A stretch of DNA of 40,347 nt from Auxenochlorella pyrenoidosa (taxonomy: Eukaryota > Chlorophyta > Trebouxiophyceae > Chlorellales > Chlorellaceae), in assembly GCA_001430745.1 (NCBI GenBank), contig KQ482057.1, positions 12,826-53,172 on the forward strand, in the 5' to 3' direction. Shown here piece by piece: positions 28,201-39,429 of the stretch (position 1 is its first letter; the number at the start of each line of letters is the position of its first letter). The translations under genes were made by a program, and so were the position numbers. Below the pieces are notes generated by a model, which worked only from the letters and a program-made list of their open reading frames with translations, ran no database searches and was not told the DNA's origin.

Positions 28201-31200
28201 ATGGGGCAGAAGAGAGAGCGTGAAGGCGAGAAGCGGGGCTATTCCCGACTGCCGGCAGAGACGGTGCAGTATTTTGAGGAGGTGGCGGGACGCCTCAAAG
28301 AGCTAGATGACGATGAGGAGCGCCAGCTGCTAGCAGACAATGCCCTGGGCGAAGCGGACAGCGGCGTGGCCACCGATGCCGCCTGCTCGCGCGTCGTGGA
28401 GGCGCTGCTGCCCCACGCCAGCACAGCAGTGCTCGCGACCTTTGCCAAGTCCGTTGTGGAGGGCGAGAACCTCGGCGCCATGTGCACGAGGTGCGGGGCG
28501 AGGGTTGCTGCCTGCCGCCTGCCGCCGCTGCTGCCAGCGACACACATGCGTCACGCATGCGCGCAGGGCGGGCGCTGGCCGCGCTACCCGTTGTGCCCAG
28601 AAGTGTGGAAGTAGCTGCAGGGCAGCGGTGTGATGTGCGGCTTAGCCATGGATGCCGTCTGCTGCCGCTGCCGCCGCTCCGCCAGCTGCCGCCAGCTGCT
28701 GCCACCCTGCCTGCCTGCCTGCATGCGTGCCTGTGTCCTAAGGCTTGACACGTGTATGCTCCTGGCAGATGCTGCTTTGTTGCGTGATCTCTAGGGATTG
28801 AGAAGTTTTTATCTGCAGTCCCACTTGTATCGCAGCCCCAACTCGTGCGTTTGCTCCTGCATGCCATGCCGCTCCTGCCTCCCAGCGCTGCAGCGGCCCC
28901 TCTGGCCGCGGCACGCCGCAGCAGGTGCTGTCCGAGCTTGCAACCGTAACTTCCAAGTTGTGCCGTTCCTGTCCTGCACACAGACTTCACACTTCACACA
29001 GACCTCCTTGTATTCCACCCTGTGCCGCAGCGGCCCCTTTGGCTCTCATGTCCTGGAAAAGGTGCTGGTGGAGCTTGGCAAGCGGGCGCCGCATGCGGGG
29101 GACAGCGACTTCGAAGAGATTGAGGGGGTGAGGGGATAACAGGGATGCAGTGGTTCAGGGCGTTAGGGGCTCAGGCGGGACGGAGGCTGTGAGGAGATCG
29201 AGGGGGTGAGGGTGTCATGGGTGGGCCGGGAGGGGCGAGGGGTTCAGGGGGTGAGGGGGGACGGCGACTACGAAGAGATTGAGGGGGCGAGGGCTAGGGA
29301 TGTACTTGGCCCTGCTGCGCAGCCCTGGTGTGGGCGCATGGGTGGCGCCTGCAGGGCGGGCGGGGGGTCGCGGGACGGCTGCAGGCGCTTCGCTTCACTG
29401 CGCATGCCGTGCCTGCTGGGCTTTCCCGGCGCACCGGCGGCCGTCCGCTCGCCTGCCAGCCTCCCCCAGCCCCTTCTGTCGAGCCATGGACGAGGGCCGG
29501 AGCTTCCGTCTGCAAACATCCCGGCTCTCCATGGACCCTCCTGAAGCCTATAGAGCAAGGCCAATGGCTGAACTCCTCCATACAACCCTCTTGCTGCCGG
29601 GCCACCCCCTGCGCAGGCGCTGACGGCGGTCACCGAGGCAGCGGCGGCCTCGCTCTATGAGATGGCCACATCCAAGTGAGAGCAGGGGGTGGGAAGGGGC
29701 GCCGAGAGTGTGTGTGTGTGNNNNNNNNNNNNNNNNNNNNNNNNNNNNNNNNNNNNNNNNNNNNNNNNNNNNNNNNNNNNNNNNNNNNNNNNNNNNNNNN
29801 NNNNNNNNNNNNNNNNNNNNNNNNNNNNNNNNNNNNNNNNNNNNNNNNNNNNNNNNNNNNNNNNNNNNNNNNNNNNNNNNNNNNNNNNNNNNNNNNNNNN
29901 NNNNNNNNNNNNNNNNNNNNNNNNNNNNNNNNNNNNNNNNNNNNNNNNNNNNNNNNNNNNNNNNNNNNNNNNNNNNNNNNNNNNNNNNNNNNNNNNNNNN
30001 NNNNNNNNNNNNNNNNNNNNNNNNNNNNNNNNNNNNNNNNNNNNNNNNNNNNNNNNNNNNNNNNNNNNNNNNNNNNNNNNNNNNNNNNNNNNNNNNNNNN
30101 NNNNNNNNNNNNNNNNNNNNNNNNNNNNNNNNNNNNNNNNNNNNNNNNNNNNNNNNNNNNNNNNNNNNNNNNNNNNNNNNNNNNNNNNNNNNNNNNNNNN
30201 NNNNNNNNNNNNNNNNNNNNNNNNNNNNNNNNNNNNNNNNNNNNNNNNNNNNNNNNNNNNNNNNNNNNNNNNNNNNNNNNNNNNNNNNNNNNNNNNNNNN
30301 NNNNNNNNNNNNNNNNNGCGCTTGCCGCCAAGCTTCGCAGCGGTGGGGAGGGCGAGGGCAGCGGCGGCGGCGGCCTGGCTGCCGGTGCCGACTACCCCGC
30401 CCTGTTGGACAGCCTGGCAGCTGTGGTGCTGGGCGACGAGTGGTCTGGGGAGGAGATGGGCCGGCTGGCGGGCGACGCGTTTGCGGGGCCCTTCCTGCAG
30501 GCCCTGCTGCGCGCCTGCACCCACAACCAGTGAGTGCGCGCCTCCCTCGGGGGGTCTGCTCCCCCGGCGTGCTGCTTGGCAAACCTGGCGCCGTGGCAGC
30601 CCCATTTCCTGCCGCTGCCCTGCTTGCTGTGTACAGCCCCTGGCCGCCACCAACAATGCGCCTCCCACGCCCACCCCAACCCCCATTTTTTTTTCCTGCA
30701 GGAAGCTGCAGCAGAAGCTGCTGCTGGCCGTGCTGGGCGGCTCGGCCAGCAAGGGGGTGGAGGGTGTGTCCATGGAGCGGTGCCACGCGCTGATGCAGGA
30801 CCGAGGGGGCAGCCACCTGATGGAGGTGCGATACCAAACGTTTAAAATATTGTGTTTTGAAGTGCTTTATAATATAGTGTCCCTTTTACCTGTCCCCCCC
30901 CCCCCCTGTTCTCTCCCGGCTGCTGACGGGACTGGCTGGGGTGGCAGGGCGACCTGCCCAGGCCGCAGCGAGCGGGCAGCCATCCCGTGGAGTCTTGCCT
31001 GCCTCGGCAGCACACCTGCGACAATGCCCCCACCCCACCCCACCCCACCCCCCACCGCTGCCTGCAGGCCGTGTTCTCCACCGCCCCCGATGACTACTTT
31101 GCTAAGCTCACTACCCTCTGCTTCAAGGGGCACCTCCTGCCGTGAGCGCGGTTGATTTACCTTTCTGTCGTCAGGGCTGCCTGCCCCGGCCCAGCAATGT

Positions 31201-34200
31201 TCTGAGCCCCACCTGGCAGGCTGCCGCCGCTGCAGCGCCGAGACTGCTGTCCCAACTCGCTGCAACTCCCTTGCCACTTCACCTCACCCTGCAGCCTGGC
31301 GCAGCACCCCACCGCCAACTTTGCGGTGCAGGCGGCGCTGGCGGCGCTGCGCAAGCCGCAGCAGGTGGGCGTTTGGGACCGCCCGGCGTAGGGTGCCGAT
31401 GTGCGGGGCGGTGGAGGGGGGTTGGGGCGCGGGGGCCCGGGTTCCTGGGTTCATGCGGGCCCGCCCGCTGCCACAGGCTTGCCCTGTTGCCGGCTGCATC
31501 CAGTCTCTGCTCGAGCAGCAGCCCGGCGGCAGCAGAGACTCAGTGCAGCGCACCGGTGACATTGACACATGCGGCTCCTGCCCACTGCCTCCTCGGCAGC
31601 TGTGCAGGCCCTGAGCTCGCCTGCTCTGGCCCTCTGCCTTGGCCTGGCTTGGGCTTGCCGGCCCCCCACCCCACCCCACAGACACATACCTCACACACCC
31701 TACACACACACCCATCCACCCACCCACCCCACCCCATCCCCCCAACCCCTGCCCACCGCAGCTGAAGCGCATGTTCGAGGACTTGAAGCCGTCCTTCCAG
31801 CAGCTGCTGCGCAGCCGCCGCAGGTGCGTCCCTGCCGCTCACGCCGCACCATGCAGCACCGCAGCAGCGCCGGAAACGCCCGCTGCAGCGCCGGAAGCAC
31901 TTCTGCGTTGCCCAGGCGCTGCCGCCCTGGCAGGCACCAGTGGCGGCGCAAATACAGCCTGGTCTGCCTCGGCGCATGCAACCTGCATGCGTAGCTTCCC
32001 GGGTCGACGGCGGCACCTCCCCAGGGCTGGCCCCTTCCCGCTCCTCCCCGGGCACGCTGCCGCCACGGCCGGACGGCGGCCGCCGCTTCATTTTCACTGT
32101 CCCGCTGAGCTTGCCGCCGGCGCCACCCCTGTGCCCACCCGCCCCTCCTCCTCTGCAGCGGCGTGATCGCGGCACTGCTTGCTGCGGCAGGCCGGCTGGG
32201 CACACAGGAGGCCGAGGCGTCAGCAGCGCTGTGGGCGGCGGCCGGGGAGGGCGCGCGGGGCGGGAGCCCGCTGGCCGCGCTGTTGACGCTCGACACGACC
32301 ACGCAGCTGGGCGGCGGCGGCAGGTGGGGCCGCCTCCCCTTCCCCCCCTAACTTTGCTGCGAGAAATGTTCTTGTGTGCCCTGGCCGGCCAGCCCTCAAG
32401 ATACCGCCAGGCTCACAATGTGCTGGGTGTGCCGATGCGTCCGTCCGCCGCTGCCGGTGCTTCCTCCCAGCTGGCCCCCGGCCCCGCTCGACATGCTGAT
32501 TCCGCTGCAGTGCGCGACTCTGCCCGCAAGGCCGCGCCCTGCTCCTCCCGCCGTGCTGTGTCATACATGAACCCCCCAGCACACACACACACACCACCCT
32601 CACTGTCAACCCCCACCCCACCCCCACCCCACCCCCAGCAGGCTCAGCACGCTGGGCTGCGCCATGGCGGGCACCCTGCTGCGCCTGCCGCCCGCGGCCT
32701 GCAAGCAGTGGGCCGACGCGCTGGGCGCGCTGCCCCCCGGCCAGCTGCAGCACGTGGCAAAAGACCCGGGCGGCTGCCGAGTGCTGGAAGCTTATCTGGA
32801 GGTGTGCTGCGTGGCCTGGGGGTGGGGGGCGGTTGGCCGGAGGTTGCAGGGCGGGGCCGGCACGAAAGCATCACAGCCGGGGCCGTGCGAGGGGAGCAAG
32901 GCCGATGGTGCCTCCCAGGGTGGGCTGCTGCAGGCAGCGCAATTTCTTAGCTGGCATGCCAACAGGATCGATTCCTCCGAGAGGTGTTACCCCAAGCGGG
33001 GGCTGCGGCGGCGGGGCAAGCTGCGAGGGGGAGGCCTGCCCAGGTGCCGCCCGCCGGCTGCCCTGCTTCGCATCGGGACCTTATCCTCTTACCCTCTCCA
33101 TCCACCCGCCACCTGAGTGCAGGGCCCCGGCGCCACGGCCAAGAAGCGGCGCGCCCTGCTGGCGGCGCTGGCGGGGTCGTATGGCGAGGTGGCGGCGGGC
33201 GGCAGCGGCTCGCACTTTGTGGAGAAGTGCTACGCGCTGGCGGTGAGTGAGGCCACTTTGCTGCGTTTGTTCTCTCTTTCTTTTTCTTTTGTTCATTCTG
33301 GGTCCCTCTCTCTCTTATTGTTTCTTTCTTTTTTCCTCTTGTGGCGCGGCTGGCTCCCCCAGCCAGGTTCTGTGTTCGTCGGCGTGTGTGTGTCTCTCTC
33401 CTGCCCCGGCCACCACTTGTGTTGACCCGCCGACCTGCCATGTGGGACAGCAGCGGCCCAGGTCTCTGTTGAGCATCTCTCTTGCCCCCCTGCTGCTCCC
33501 GCCTCGGCAGGAGGTGAAGGAAAAGGAGCTGATTGCCGGCGAGCTGGCAGCGGCAGAGGCGCGCCTCATGGCCACGCACCGCGGGCCCCTGCTGCTCAAG
33601 CGGTGAGGCCGGGGACGCAAGAGCCGCGCCGGAAATTATGCCGGCAGCGCTCAGAGCGCCTCCCGTCTTACCAATCCAGATCAACAATGCGAACCGAGCC
33701 AGCGCAGGCAGCCAGTGCTCCAGGCCGCGAGCGCGCACCTCATCCCCTCCCCTGCTCGCCCCCTCCCCCTCTCCCTGCAGGTGCCACGTGGAGGCCTTCA
33801 AGAAGGGCAGCGAGGGCTGGCAGAAGCGCGTGGCAGCTGCCGACGCCGCCCGCCGAGAGTTCGAAGACCTCTTCGGGGAGGCCGATGCGGCGGCAGAGGC
33901 GGCGGCGGCGCGGCAGCAGGGCGGGGAGGAGGAGGAGGAGGAAGCCGAGGAGGCACAGGCGGCAGCGGTTGCGGCAGCGGCAGAGCAGCAGCAGTATGAG
34001 GAGGAGGAGGATGGGGAGCAGCAGGAGCGGCCGAAGAAGAAGAAGAAAAAGGACAAGGGGAGGGGGAGCAAGGGGGCCGCGGCGCCTGCGCCAGAGGCAG
34101 CGGACGAGGCACCTGCCGAGGAGCAGCAGGCGGCGGCGGCTCGTGACGGCGGCGGCAAGGACAAGAAGAAGAAGAAGCAGAAAAGTGAGAAGAAGAGCGG

Positions 34201-34228
34201 CAAGGGGCGGCGGGAGCAGCAGGCGTAG
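28201..34228 (+). CDS. NOP9: NOP9 / APUM23-like Pumilio-repeat nucleolar protein (interrupted by an assembly gap)
   Basis: Exons with agreeing phases: 28201-28490, 29031-29127, 29617-29675, [gap], 30318-30529, 30702-30825, 31068-31141, 31295-31364, 31762-31823, 32159-32323, 32642-32801, 33123-33242, 33511-33602 and 33781-34228. About 656 residues are visible. Pumilio-type repeat cores are clear: SGPFGSHVLEKVL, DRGGSHLMEAVF, HPTANFAVQAAL, KDPGGCRVLEAYLE, GSGSHFVEKCYA and HRGPLLLKRCHVEAFKKG. This order is characteristic of Nop9, which binds 18S rRNA and ITS1 sequences in the nucleolus and protects the pre-rRNA from premature cleavage at the 3' end of 18S. The N-terminal basic start (MGQKREREGEKR) and lysine-rich tail (KKKKKKDKG, KKKKKQK) fit nucleolar localisation. 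The total length fits the family once the hidden exon or exons are counted. A Glu-rich insert precedes the basic tail. Confidence 0.93.
29721..30317. other. Assembly gap (N run)
   Basis: 597 undetermined bases, directly after a (TG)n stretch at 29710-29720. It hides at least one NOP9 exon (between exons ending 29675 and beginning before 30318). Confidence 0.98.
31022..31053. repeat. CCCAC repeats forming the pyrimidine tract of a NOP9 intron
   Basis: Tandem cccac units precede the acceptor at 31067. The complementary strand has several runs of four or more G and could form a G-quadruplex. A similar tract lies before the acceptor at 32641. Confidence 0.8.
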
Positions 34229-35394
34229 CGGGCGGCCCTTATGCAGGCCGCCATGTGGCGGCTCGCATTGACCGGATTGCTAGCGTCACTGTGCAACAAG
34301 GGCAGCGGCTTCAGCTTTGCCGGGGCCACGTCGCCCGAGTCGCGGCATGCCCATGATGCCGTTGCAGCCAGCAGACCGCGTTCGACCGCTTGCCCCTTTT
34401 ATTAACTTGTTATTAATCTGTTAATCATCCGCTTTCTTCTGACAAACGTACCATGCCAGCTGTGGGCAATGTGCACCCAGGGCGTTTGGATGGCATGGGC
34501 CTGCTGTGTGGCTAAGTGATGGCAGCGGCGCCACAAGCGAGCGGTAATAACCCATGATGATGCTGAAGCTGGTGCAGGGGGACTGAATTTACCAATCAAC
34601 ACATCTTAATGGCTTCATTGGAACGGGCAGAGTAGCTGGACAACGGGCAAATACGGGAGTGGGCGGCAGCCTGATGCAGCGGCAGCGGAGGCAGCTGCTG
34701 CGCTCCCGCAGCACACTGCCCTGCCCCCCCCCTACCCACACACACACACCGTGTGCCCCTCAAAAGCTTTCTCCAACTCATGTACACTAGTTGCCGCGAG
34801 ATCAGCGCAGCCTGCGGCGCAGCGCGAGAGAAGGCGCTGTGTTGTCCTCTTTGCAACGGAGGGCTGCTCAGCCTGCTTCACTATGCTCGGAAGACACGCG
34901 AGATCGCGATCACAGAAGCCGCAGCCCGCCGCTCGTGCCGCTGACCCCTCGCCGCCCGTCCCGCCAAGGCCTGGCGTGCTGCTTCTGCCCGGCACACTGC
35001 ACCCGGTTCACAAACAGATTCGTAGACTTCTAGAACTGAAAGTTTGGCACGAGGCTTCTGGTGGACGCAGGTTCCACAGCGCTGCCGCTAAGCAGAGGCT
35101 CAGCCGCCCCTCTGCCATGTGCATGTGCCGCCGCGCTGGGGCAGCAGGCCCCCCACTCCTGCCCCTCGGTGCTCTCCCTGCTGGGCTGGCCATGCACTGC
35201 CAAGGAATCAAGCTGGCGCCTTGAGCACAGGTGAGGCTGGGGGGAGGGTCTTCTCCCAGGCTGGCCTGCCTGCTGGCGCCCTGGGCAGGCTGCACCAGGG
35301 CTGGTAGGTCCCGCAGCATCGTGCTGCCACTGCTGCTCCGACGCTCGCACCGGCTCTATCGCCACCCGCGTTAAAAGGACGCTGCTTGCCAGCC
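34229..35394. other. Intergenic region between NOP9 and the second ANK block
   Basis: Begins with an AT-rich stretch (34396-34430, with repeated ttgttatta/ctgttaat) likely to be the NOP9 3' end. A (CA)n microsatellite lies at 34737-34751. No gene is recognised; open frames here lack family or splice features. Confidence 0.45.
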
Positions 35395-35628
35395 TGAGTT
35401 ATATGCAAGCGCGGGAGCCTGCACCGATTATTGCAGTGCCAAAGAGCCCATACTCAGGAGCGTCCCGGACTGCGACTCTGATTGCAGACATGGAGTTAGA
35501 TGCATGGAAGAGGGCAAATAAAAGGATGCATGGCGCGGCTTTTGACTCGATATGATCTGCAGTAACAAAGAACAGAGGGAATGAGGAAGCATGACTGACA
35601 CAGTCTGGCTTGCTGAAGGCCAGGAAGC
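35395..35628. repeat. 3' flank repeat of the second ANK block, copy 1
   Basis: Homologous to 37645-37870: both contain gagcctgcacc, ccaaagagccc, ttgcagacatggagt, agatgcatggaaga and agagggaatgagga. Each lies directly 3' of a minus-strand B gene. Confidence 0.7.
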
Positions 35629-36891
35629 TCAGGCGTACAGCAGGCTGCCAGCCTGGACCAGAATGCGCTGCAGCAGGGGCAGCGGTAGCGTGACAGCCCT
35701 GGTGCGCTGCACACGCGCCAGGCACAGTGCCAGCGTGCGCAGGCGGGCCGCATCTGCCGGCGGGAGGTGCGCCACCAGCAGGCGCGCCTGGGCTGGCGAG
35801 TGCGCCAGCGCGGTGGGCAGGGTGGCAGCTAGGCAGGCGGCAGGCAGCGAGGCCGCCGTAAAGGCCGAGAGTGGGAGCGCTGCTGCCAGGGAGGCGGCCA
35901 GGGCCGGGTCAGCTGGCTGCTTGGCTGCCTGGAGCAGCTTCTTGGTTGCAAAGTAACTGCCCACTCCCAGGTGGTACAGAGCGCTGCCGCTCAAAGCACT
36001 GGCCAGCATCAGTTCCAGGGGAGTGCGCCCGCTGCTGTCTTGCATGCGCGCAGCAGCAGGGGCAGCCTCAAACAGCGCCTGCATCGCCTCGCCATGGCGG
36101 ATGCCTGCCGAGCCGGAAGCTGCGGCGTGCAGGGGGGTCTGCCCTGCGCGGTCAACTGCAGTGGCTGCCTCTGGTCTGCGGATGGCATCTGGTCTGCCCC
36201 AGTGAGCAGCCGAGTGCAGGGGGGTCTGCCCAGCCGAGTCTGTGGCTGTGATCAGCTCTGGCAGGGCAGCCGCCAGCAGGCGCACTGCCGCAGCCCCGAC
36301 ATCATAGCTGCCTGCCGAGTGCATGGCCGACTGGCCCTGGCGGTCCCGAACCGCTGCCAGCTGGGGCGCCGCTTGGAGCAGCCAGCGCACCGCTTGCCCG
36401 CCACTGCAACCTGCTGCTGCGGCGTGCAGCGCCGACTGGCCTGCAGAGTTCACTGCAGTGAGGGTGTCTGGGGCTGCCGCAAGCAGCGGCTGCATGATCT
36501 CGATGTCGCCATTCCAGGCAGCCAGGTGAAAAGGGGTGTAGCCCATGCTGTCCTGCACAGCGGCTGCGTGCGGCGCAACCGCCAGGATGAGCCGCACCAT
36601 TGCCGTGTCGCCAAACTCTGCGGCGCGGTGCAGCGGCCCTTTGCCCAACAAGCTAGAGGTGTCCATTGCAGCAGCCTGCGCCTGCTGAAGCGTTGCCTCT
36701 GCGGCCTGCCACAGCTCACGCTCAGACTCAAGCTGCTGCTCAAGCGCTCGCTGCTGCGCTGCCGCTGCCTCGAGCTGCTGCTCAAGCGCTCGCTGCTGCG
36801 CTGCCGCTGCCTCGAGCTGCTGCTCAAGTGCCCGCTGCTGCGCTGCTGCCTGCTGTGCATGGGGGCACTGCCCGTGCGGGCACCCTTCCAT
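35629..36891 (-). CDS. Short type-B coiled-coil/ankyrin protein (B6)
   Basis: A 420-residue protein. The ATG at 36891 (MEGCPHGQCPHAQQ) is chosen because it gives the length and layout of B2-B4; the frame is open further 5' but without family similarity. The coiled coil contains three near-identical 14-residue units (AQQRALEQQLEAAA), encoded by a 42-bp tandem repeat. Seven ANK units follow (GPLHRAAEFGD, YTPFHLAAWNGD, SALHAAAAG, SAMHSAGS, TPLHSAAH, TPLHAAAS, RTPLELMLA). Unit five is shortened: the helix after HWGRPDAIRRPE lacks the usual ALLELAP. The C-terminal module is intact (FTAASLPAACLAATLP, HLPPADAARLRTLALCL, LQRILVQAGSLLYA). Confidence 0.87.
   Translation of the reverse strand: MEGCPHGQCPHAQQAAAQQRALEQQLEAAAAQQRALEQQLEAAAAQQRALEQQLESERELWQAAEATLQQAQAAAMDTSSLLGKGPLHRAAEFGDTAMVRLILAVAPHAAAVQDSMGYTPFHLAAWNGDIEIMQPLLAAAPDTLTAVNSAGQSALHAAAAGCSGGQAVRWLLQAAPQLAAVRDRQGQSAMHSAGSYDVGAAAVRLLAAALPELITATDSAGQTPLHSAAHWGRPDAIRRPEAATAVDRAGQTPLHAAASGSAGIRHGEAMQALFEAAPAAARMQDSSGRTPLELMLASALSGSALYHLGVGSYFATKKLLQAAKQPADPALAASLAAALPLSAFTAASLPAACLAATLPTALAHSPAQARLLVAHLPPADAARLRTLALCLARVQRTRAVTLPLPLLQRILVQAGSLLYA
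36735..36850. repeat. 42-bp tandem repeat inside the B6 coiled coil (three units)
   Basis: Units read ctgctcaagcgctcgctgct followed by gcgctgccgctgcctcgag. The period is 42 bp, or 14 residues, exactly two heptads, so copy changes keep the coiled-coil register. Confidence 0.85.
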
Positions 36892-37644
36892 GACTCGGAG
36901 TGCAGCGGGCCCTGCAGGGATGGCAGCGGCAGCCAGCACTTCGTTGGGGTGAACTGAACCGAGGGTCTCATATACAGATCGATCTCGGCTGCAGCTGGGC
37001 CACAGACTGGGAGTGCATGGCCGCGATACGCGGCGGGTTGAGCACCCGGGAATGCAGAGCGCTGGCAAAAGGCTCCATCGCAACTTGAATGACCTGACTG
37101 CAGACGGCGCGCCCCCCACAGCGGGGCCACTTGCCCGCGCTCCCACCTTGGCCTGCCTTGGCAGTCTCGTCGGGCCTGCGCAGTCCAGTTGACACAGCCA
37201 GCGAGGCAGGACACGCCTGCAGCACTCTGGAACGAGCTTCGAGCCTGCCACCAGCTCCCTCGCCTCCTGCTGGTCGCTGGGGTGCCTCCGAGCCCCCCAC
37301 AAGCCTCAAGAGTCGCCCCGATGTTGCTGTTTATATGTGCGCCATGCAAACGTGCTCGCCATTTTCCTCCCCATGCTGCGCCGAGCCCCGCCGCCAGCGC
37401 TGCCGAACAGGCGCCGGGCATTACAAACTGCATGCATGCATCTGCGCGTGTCGCTATCCGGCCACGGATCAGGAGGTGAATCAGACCCCGCATCGCTGCC
37501 GTTAGTGGTGCCTGCTGGTCTCCCACCGCCGCTGCCCCCAAGGTGTGACCGGGTGAACGAGGTGGCCGGCAGCAAGAGGCGGCTGTTGCCGCCGGCACGG
37601 ACTTGATTACTGAGGACGTGAGAGCAGGGAATGCCCCGCTGGCT
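36892..37644. other. 5' flank of B6 and intergenic region
   Basis: Weakly related to repeat P of the other short B genes (agcaggag..., ggcaggctcgaagc...). A minus-strand TATAAA lies at 37330-37335, about 440 bases before the B6 ATG. No other gene is seen. Confidence 0.4.
37330..37335 (-). promoter_or_regulatory. Possible TATA box of B6
   Basis: Minus-strand acaTATAAAcag. The distance to the ATG would require a long 5' UTR or a 5' UTR intron. Confidence 0.3.
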
Positions 37645-37870
37645 TGCGTGATATGCAGTCATGAGAGCCTGCACCCAGTATTACCATACCAAAGAGCCCT
37701 TACCCGAGAGCGTCGCATCCAAAACGAGGTTGGTTGCAGACATGGAGTGAGATGCATGGAAGAGGCACGTAAAAGGGTAGCATGGCATTGCCACTGGACT
37801 TGAGCACAGCTGCAGTGGAAAGGAGCAGAGGGAATGAGGATGCATTACACGTTCCTGCCCCGCTTGCTGA
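37645..37870. repeat. 3' flank repeat of the second ANK block, copy 2
   Basis: Second copy of the 35395-35628 repeat, 3' of B7. Confidence 0.7.
37845..37849 (-). terminator. TGTAA poly(A)-type signal of B7 (minus strand)
   Basis: Plus-strand ttaca, 35 bases beyond the B7 stop on the minus strand. Confidence 0.55.
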
Positions 37871-37883
37871 GGCCCAGGCGGGC

Positions 37884-39335
37884 TCACTCATACAGCAGGC
37901 TGCCAGCCTGGGCCAGAATGCGCTGCAGCAGGGGCAGCGACAGGGAAGCACCCACTGTGCGCTGCAGCCGCGCCAGGCACAGCGCCAGCGTGCGCAGGCG
38001 GGCCGTATCTGCCGGCGGCAGGTGCGCCACCAGCAGGCGAGCCTGAGCTGGCGAGTGCGCCAGCGCGGTGGGCAGGGCAGCTGCCAGGCAGACTGCCGGC
38101 AGCGAGGCCCACTCAAAGGCCGAGAGGGGGAGCGCTGCTGCCAGGCAGTGGGGCAGCGCCGTGTCAGCTGGCTGCTTGGCTGCCCGCAGCAGCTGCAGTG
38201 TTGCCGGGGGGTTGCGCACACCCAGTTGGCTGACATCAGGGCTATTGTATGGGTTGGCCAGCAGCACCTCCAGGGGAGTGCGCCCGCTGCTGTCCTGCAT
38301 GGCCGCAGCAGCAGGGGCAGCCTCAAACAGCGTTTCCATCGCTGCAGCCTGGTTCGTGAATGCAAACGACTTGGCCGCAGCGTACAGGGGGGTCTGCCCG
38401 TTGCGGTCGATTGCAGTTGCTGCCTGCGGTGCCAGCTCCAGCAGTGCATTTACAACATCTGGCTTGTTCCGGTAGGCAGCCGAGTGCAGGGGGGTCTGCC
38501 CAGCCGAGTCTGTGGCTGTGATCAGTTCTGGCAGGGCTGCCGCCAGCAGGGCAACGACGGGAGCTCCAGACACCGAGGTGCCTGCTGCATGCATGGCCGA
38601 ACAGCCCTCGTGGTCTCGCACTGCCGCCAGCTGTGGCGCCGCCTGCAGCAGCCAGCGCACCGCCTGCTCGCCGTTGAAAGTCTTTGCCGCGGCGTGTAGC
38701 GCCGACTGGCCAGCAGAGTTCACAACTGTCAGTGCGTCTGGGGCTGCCTCAAGCAGCAGCTGCATGGCCTCGATACTGCCCCGCATGGCAGCCAGGTGGA
38801 ACGGGGGATCCCCGTTGCTGTTGCGCCAGCTGGCACATTCTTGGTCAACCGCCAGGATGAGCCGCACTGAGGCCGCATCGCCGCTTGCGGCAGCGCGGTG
38901 CAGCGGCACTTGGGCACCGATGCCTCTGGTAGTGGCTGCAGCCTGTGCCCGCCGCAGCACTGCCTCGGCATGCTTTGACTCCAGCTGCTGCTGCAGCGCC
39001 TGCTCACGTGCTGCAGCCTCCTGCTGTGCTTTGGCCAGTGCAGCCTGGGAAGCGTGCAGCTCAGCATGCTTTGCCTCCAGCTGCTGCTGCAAAGCCGTTT
39101 TCTGCGCAGCCGCCTCCTGCTGCAACTGTGCCAGTGCAGCCTCAGCAGCCTGCTGGCTCGCATGCTTTGCGTCCAGCTGCTGCAGCTGCGCCTGCTCGCG
39201 TGCCGCCACCTCCTGGGCGAGAGCAGCCAGCTCTGCGTCAAGCTCTGCAGCCTGCTTCTTGGCCAGGCCTGCTGCATTCCAAATGGCTGCGCTTGCTGTG
39301 CCGGCAGCAAAGGCATCAACAATCCGGTCCGCCAT
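37884..39335 (-). CDS. Long type-B coiled-coil/ankyrin protein (B7)
   Basis: A 483-residue protein. The ATG at 39335 (MADRIVDAFAAGTAS) matches B5 and B1. The coiled coil at residues about 28-130 has about three repeat units of 28-32 residues (AEAALAQLQQEAAAQKTALQ, then QQLEAKHAEL). Seven ANK units follow (VPLHRAAASGD, DPPFHLAAMRGS, SALHAAAKT, SAMHAAGTS, TPLHSAAY, TPLYAAAKS, RTPLEVLLAN), then the complete C-terminal module (FEWASLPAVCLAAALP, HLPPADTARLRTLALCL, LQRILAQAGSLLYE). The spacer module lies 5' of it and a type-A relic lies beyond that, divergently oriented. It is in tandem with B6 on the same strand. Confidence 0.9.
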   Translation of the reverse strand: MADRIVDAFAAGTASAAIWNAAGLAKKQAAELDAELAALAQEVAAREQAQLQQLDAKHASQQAAEAALAQLQQEAAAQKTALQQQLEAKHAELHASQAALAKAQQEAAAREQALQQQLESKHAEAVLRRAQAAATTRGIGAQVPLHRAAASGDAASVRLILAVDQECASWRNSNGDPPFHLAAMRGSIEAMQLLLEAAPDALTVVNSAGQSALHAAAKTFNGEQAVRWLLQAAPQLAAVRDHEGCSAMHAAGTSVSGAPVVALLAAALPELITATDSAGQTPLHSAAYRNKPDVVNALLELAPQAATAIDRNGQTPLYAAAKSFAFTNQAAAMETLFEAAPAAAAMQDSSGRTPLEVLLANPYNSPDVSQLGVRNPPATLQLLRAAKQPADTALPHCLAAALPLSAFEWASLPAVCLAAALPTALAHSPAQARLLVAHLPPADTARLRTLALCLARLQRTVGASLSLPLLQRILAQAGSLLYE

Positions 39336-39429
39336 GGCGTCCAGCAGAGGGTGGGAGCAGCCGCCTACAGCAGGAGGGAAGCCTCAGGCCAACAAGTGAG
39401 CGCCGCAGGGCGTCAGTGCCAGCCTGGCG

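Noticed and set aside
29655..31155. Several open frames spanning the N gap
   Set aside because: They exist only because N is read as an unknown residue; the NOP9 exons explain the flanks.
34751..35224. 157-codon plus-strand open frame between NOP9 and the second ANK block
   Set aside because: Begins in a (CA)n repeat, has no recognisable domain and no supporting splice or poly(A) signals.
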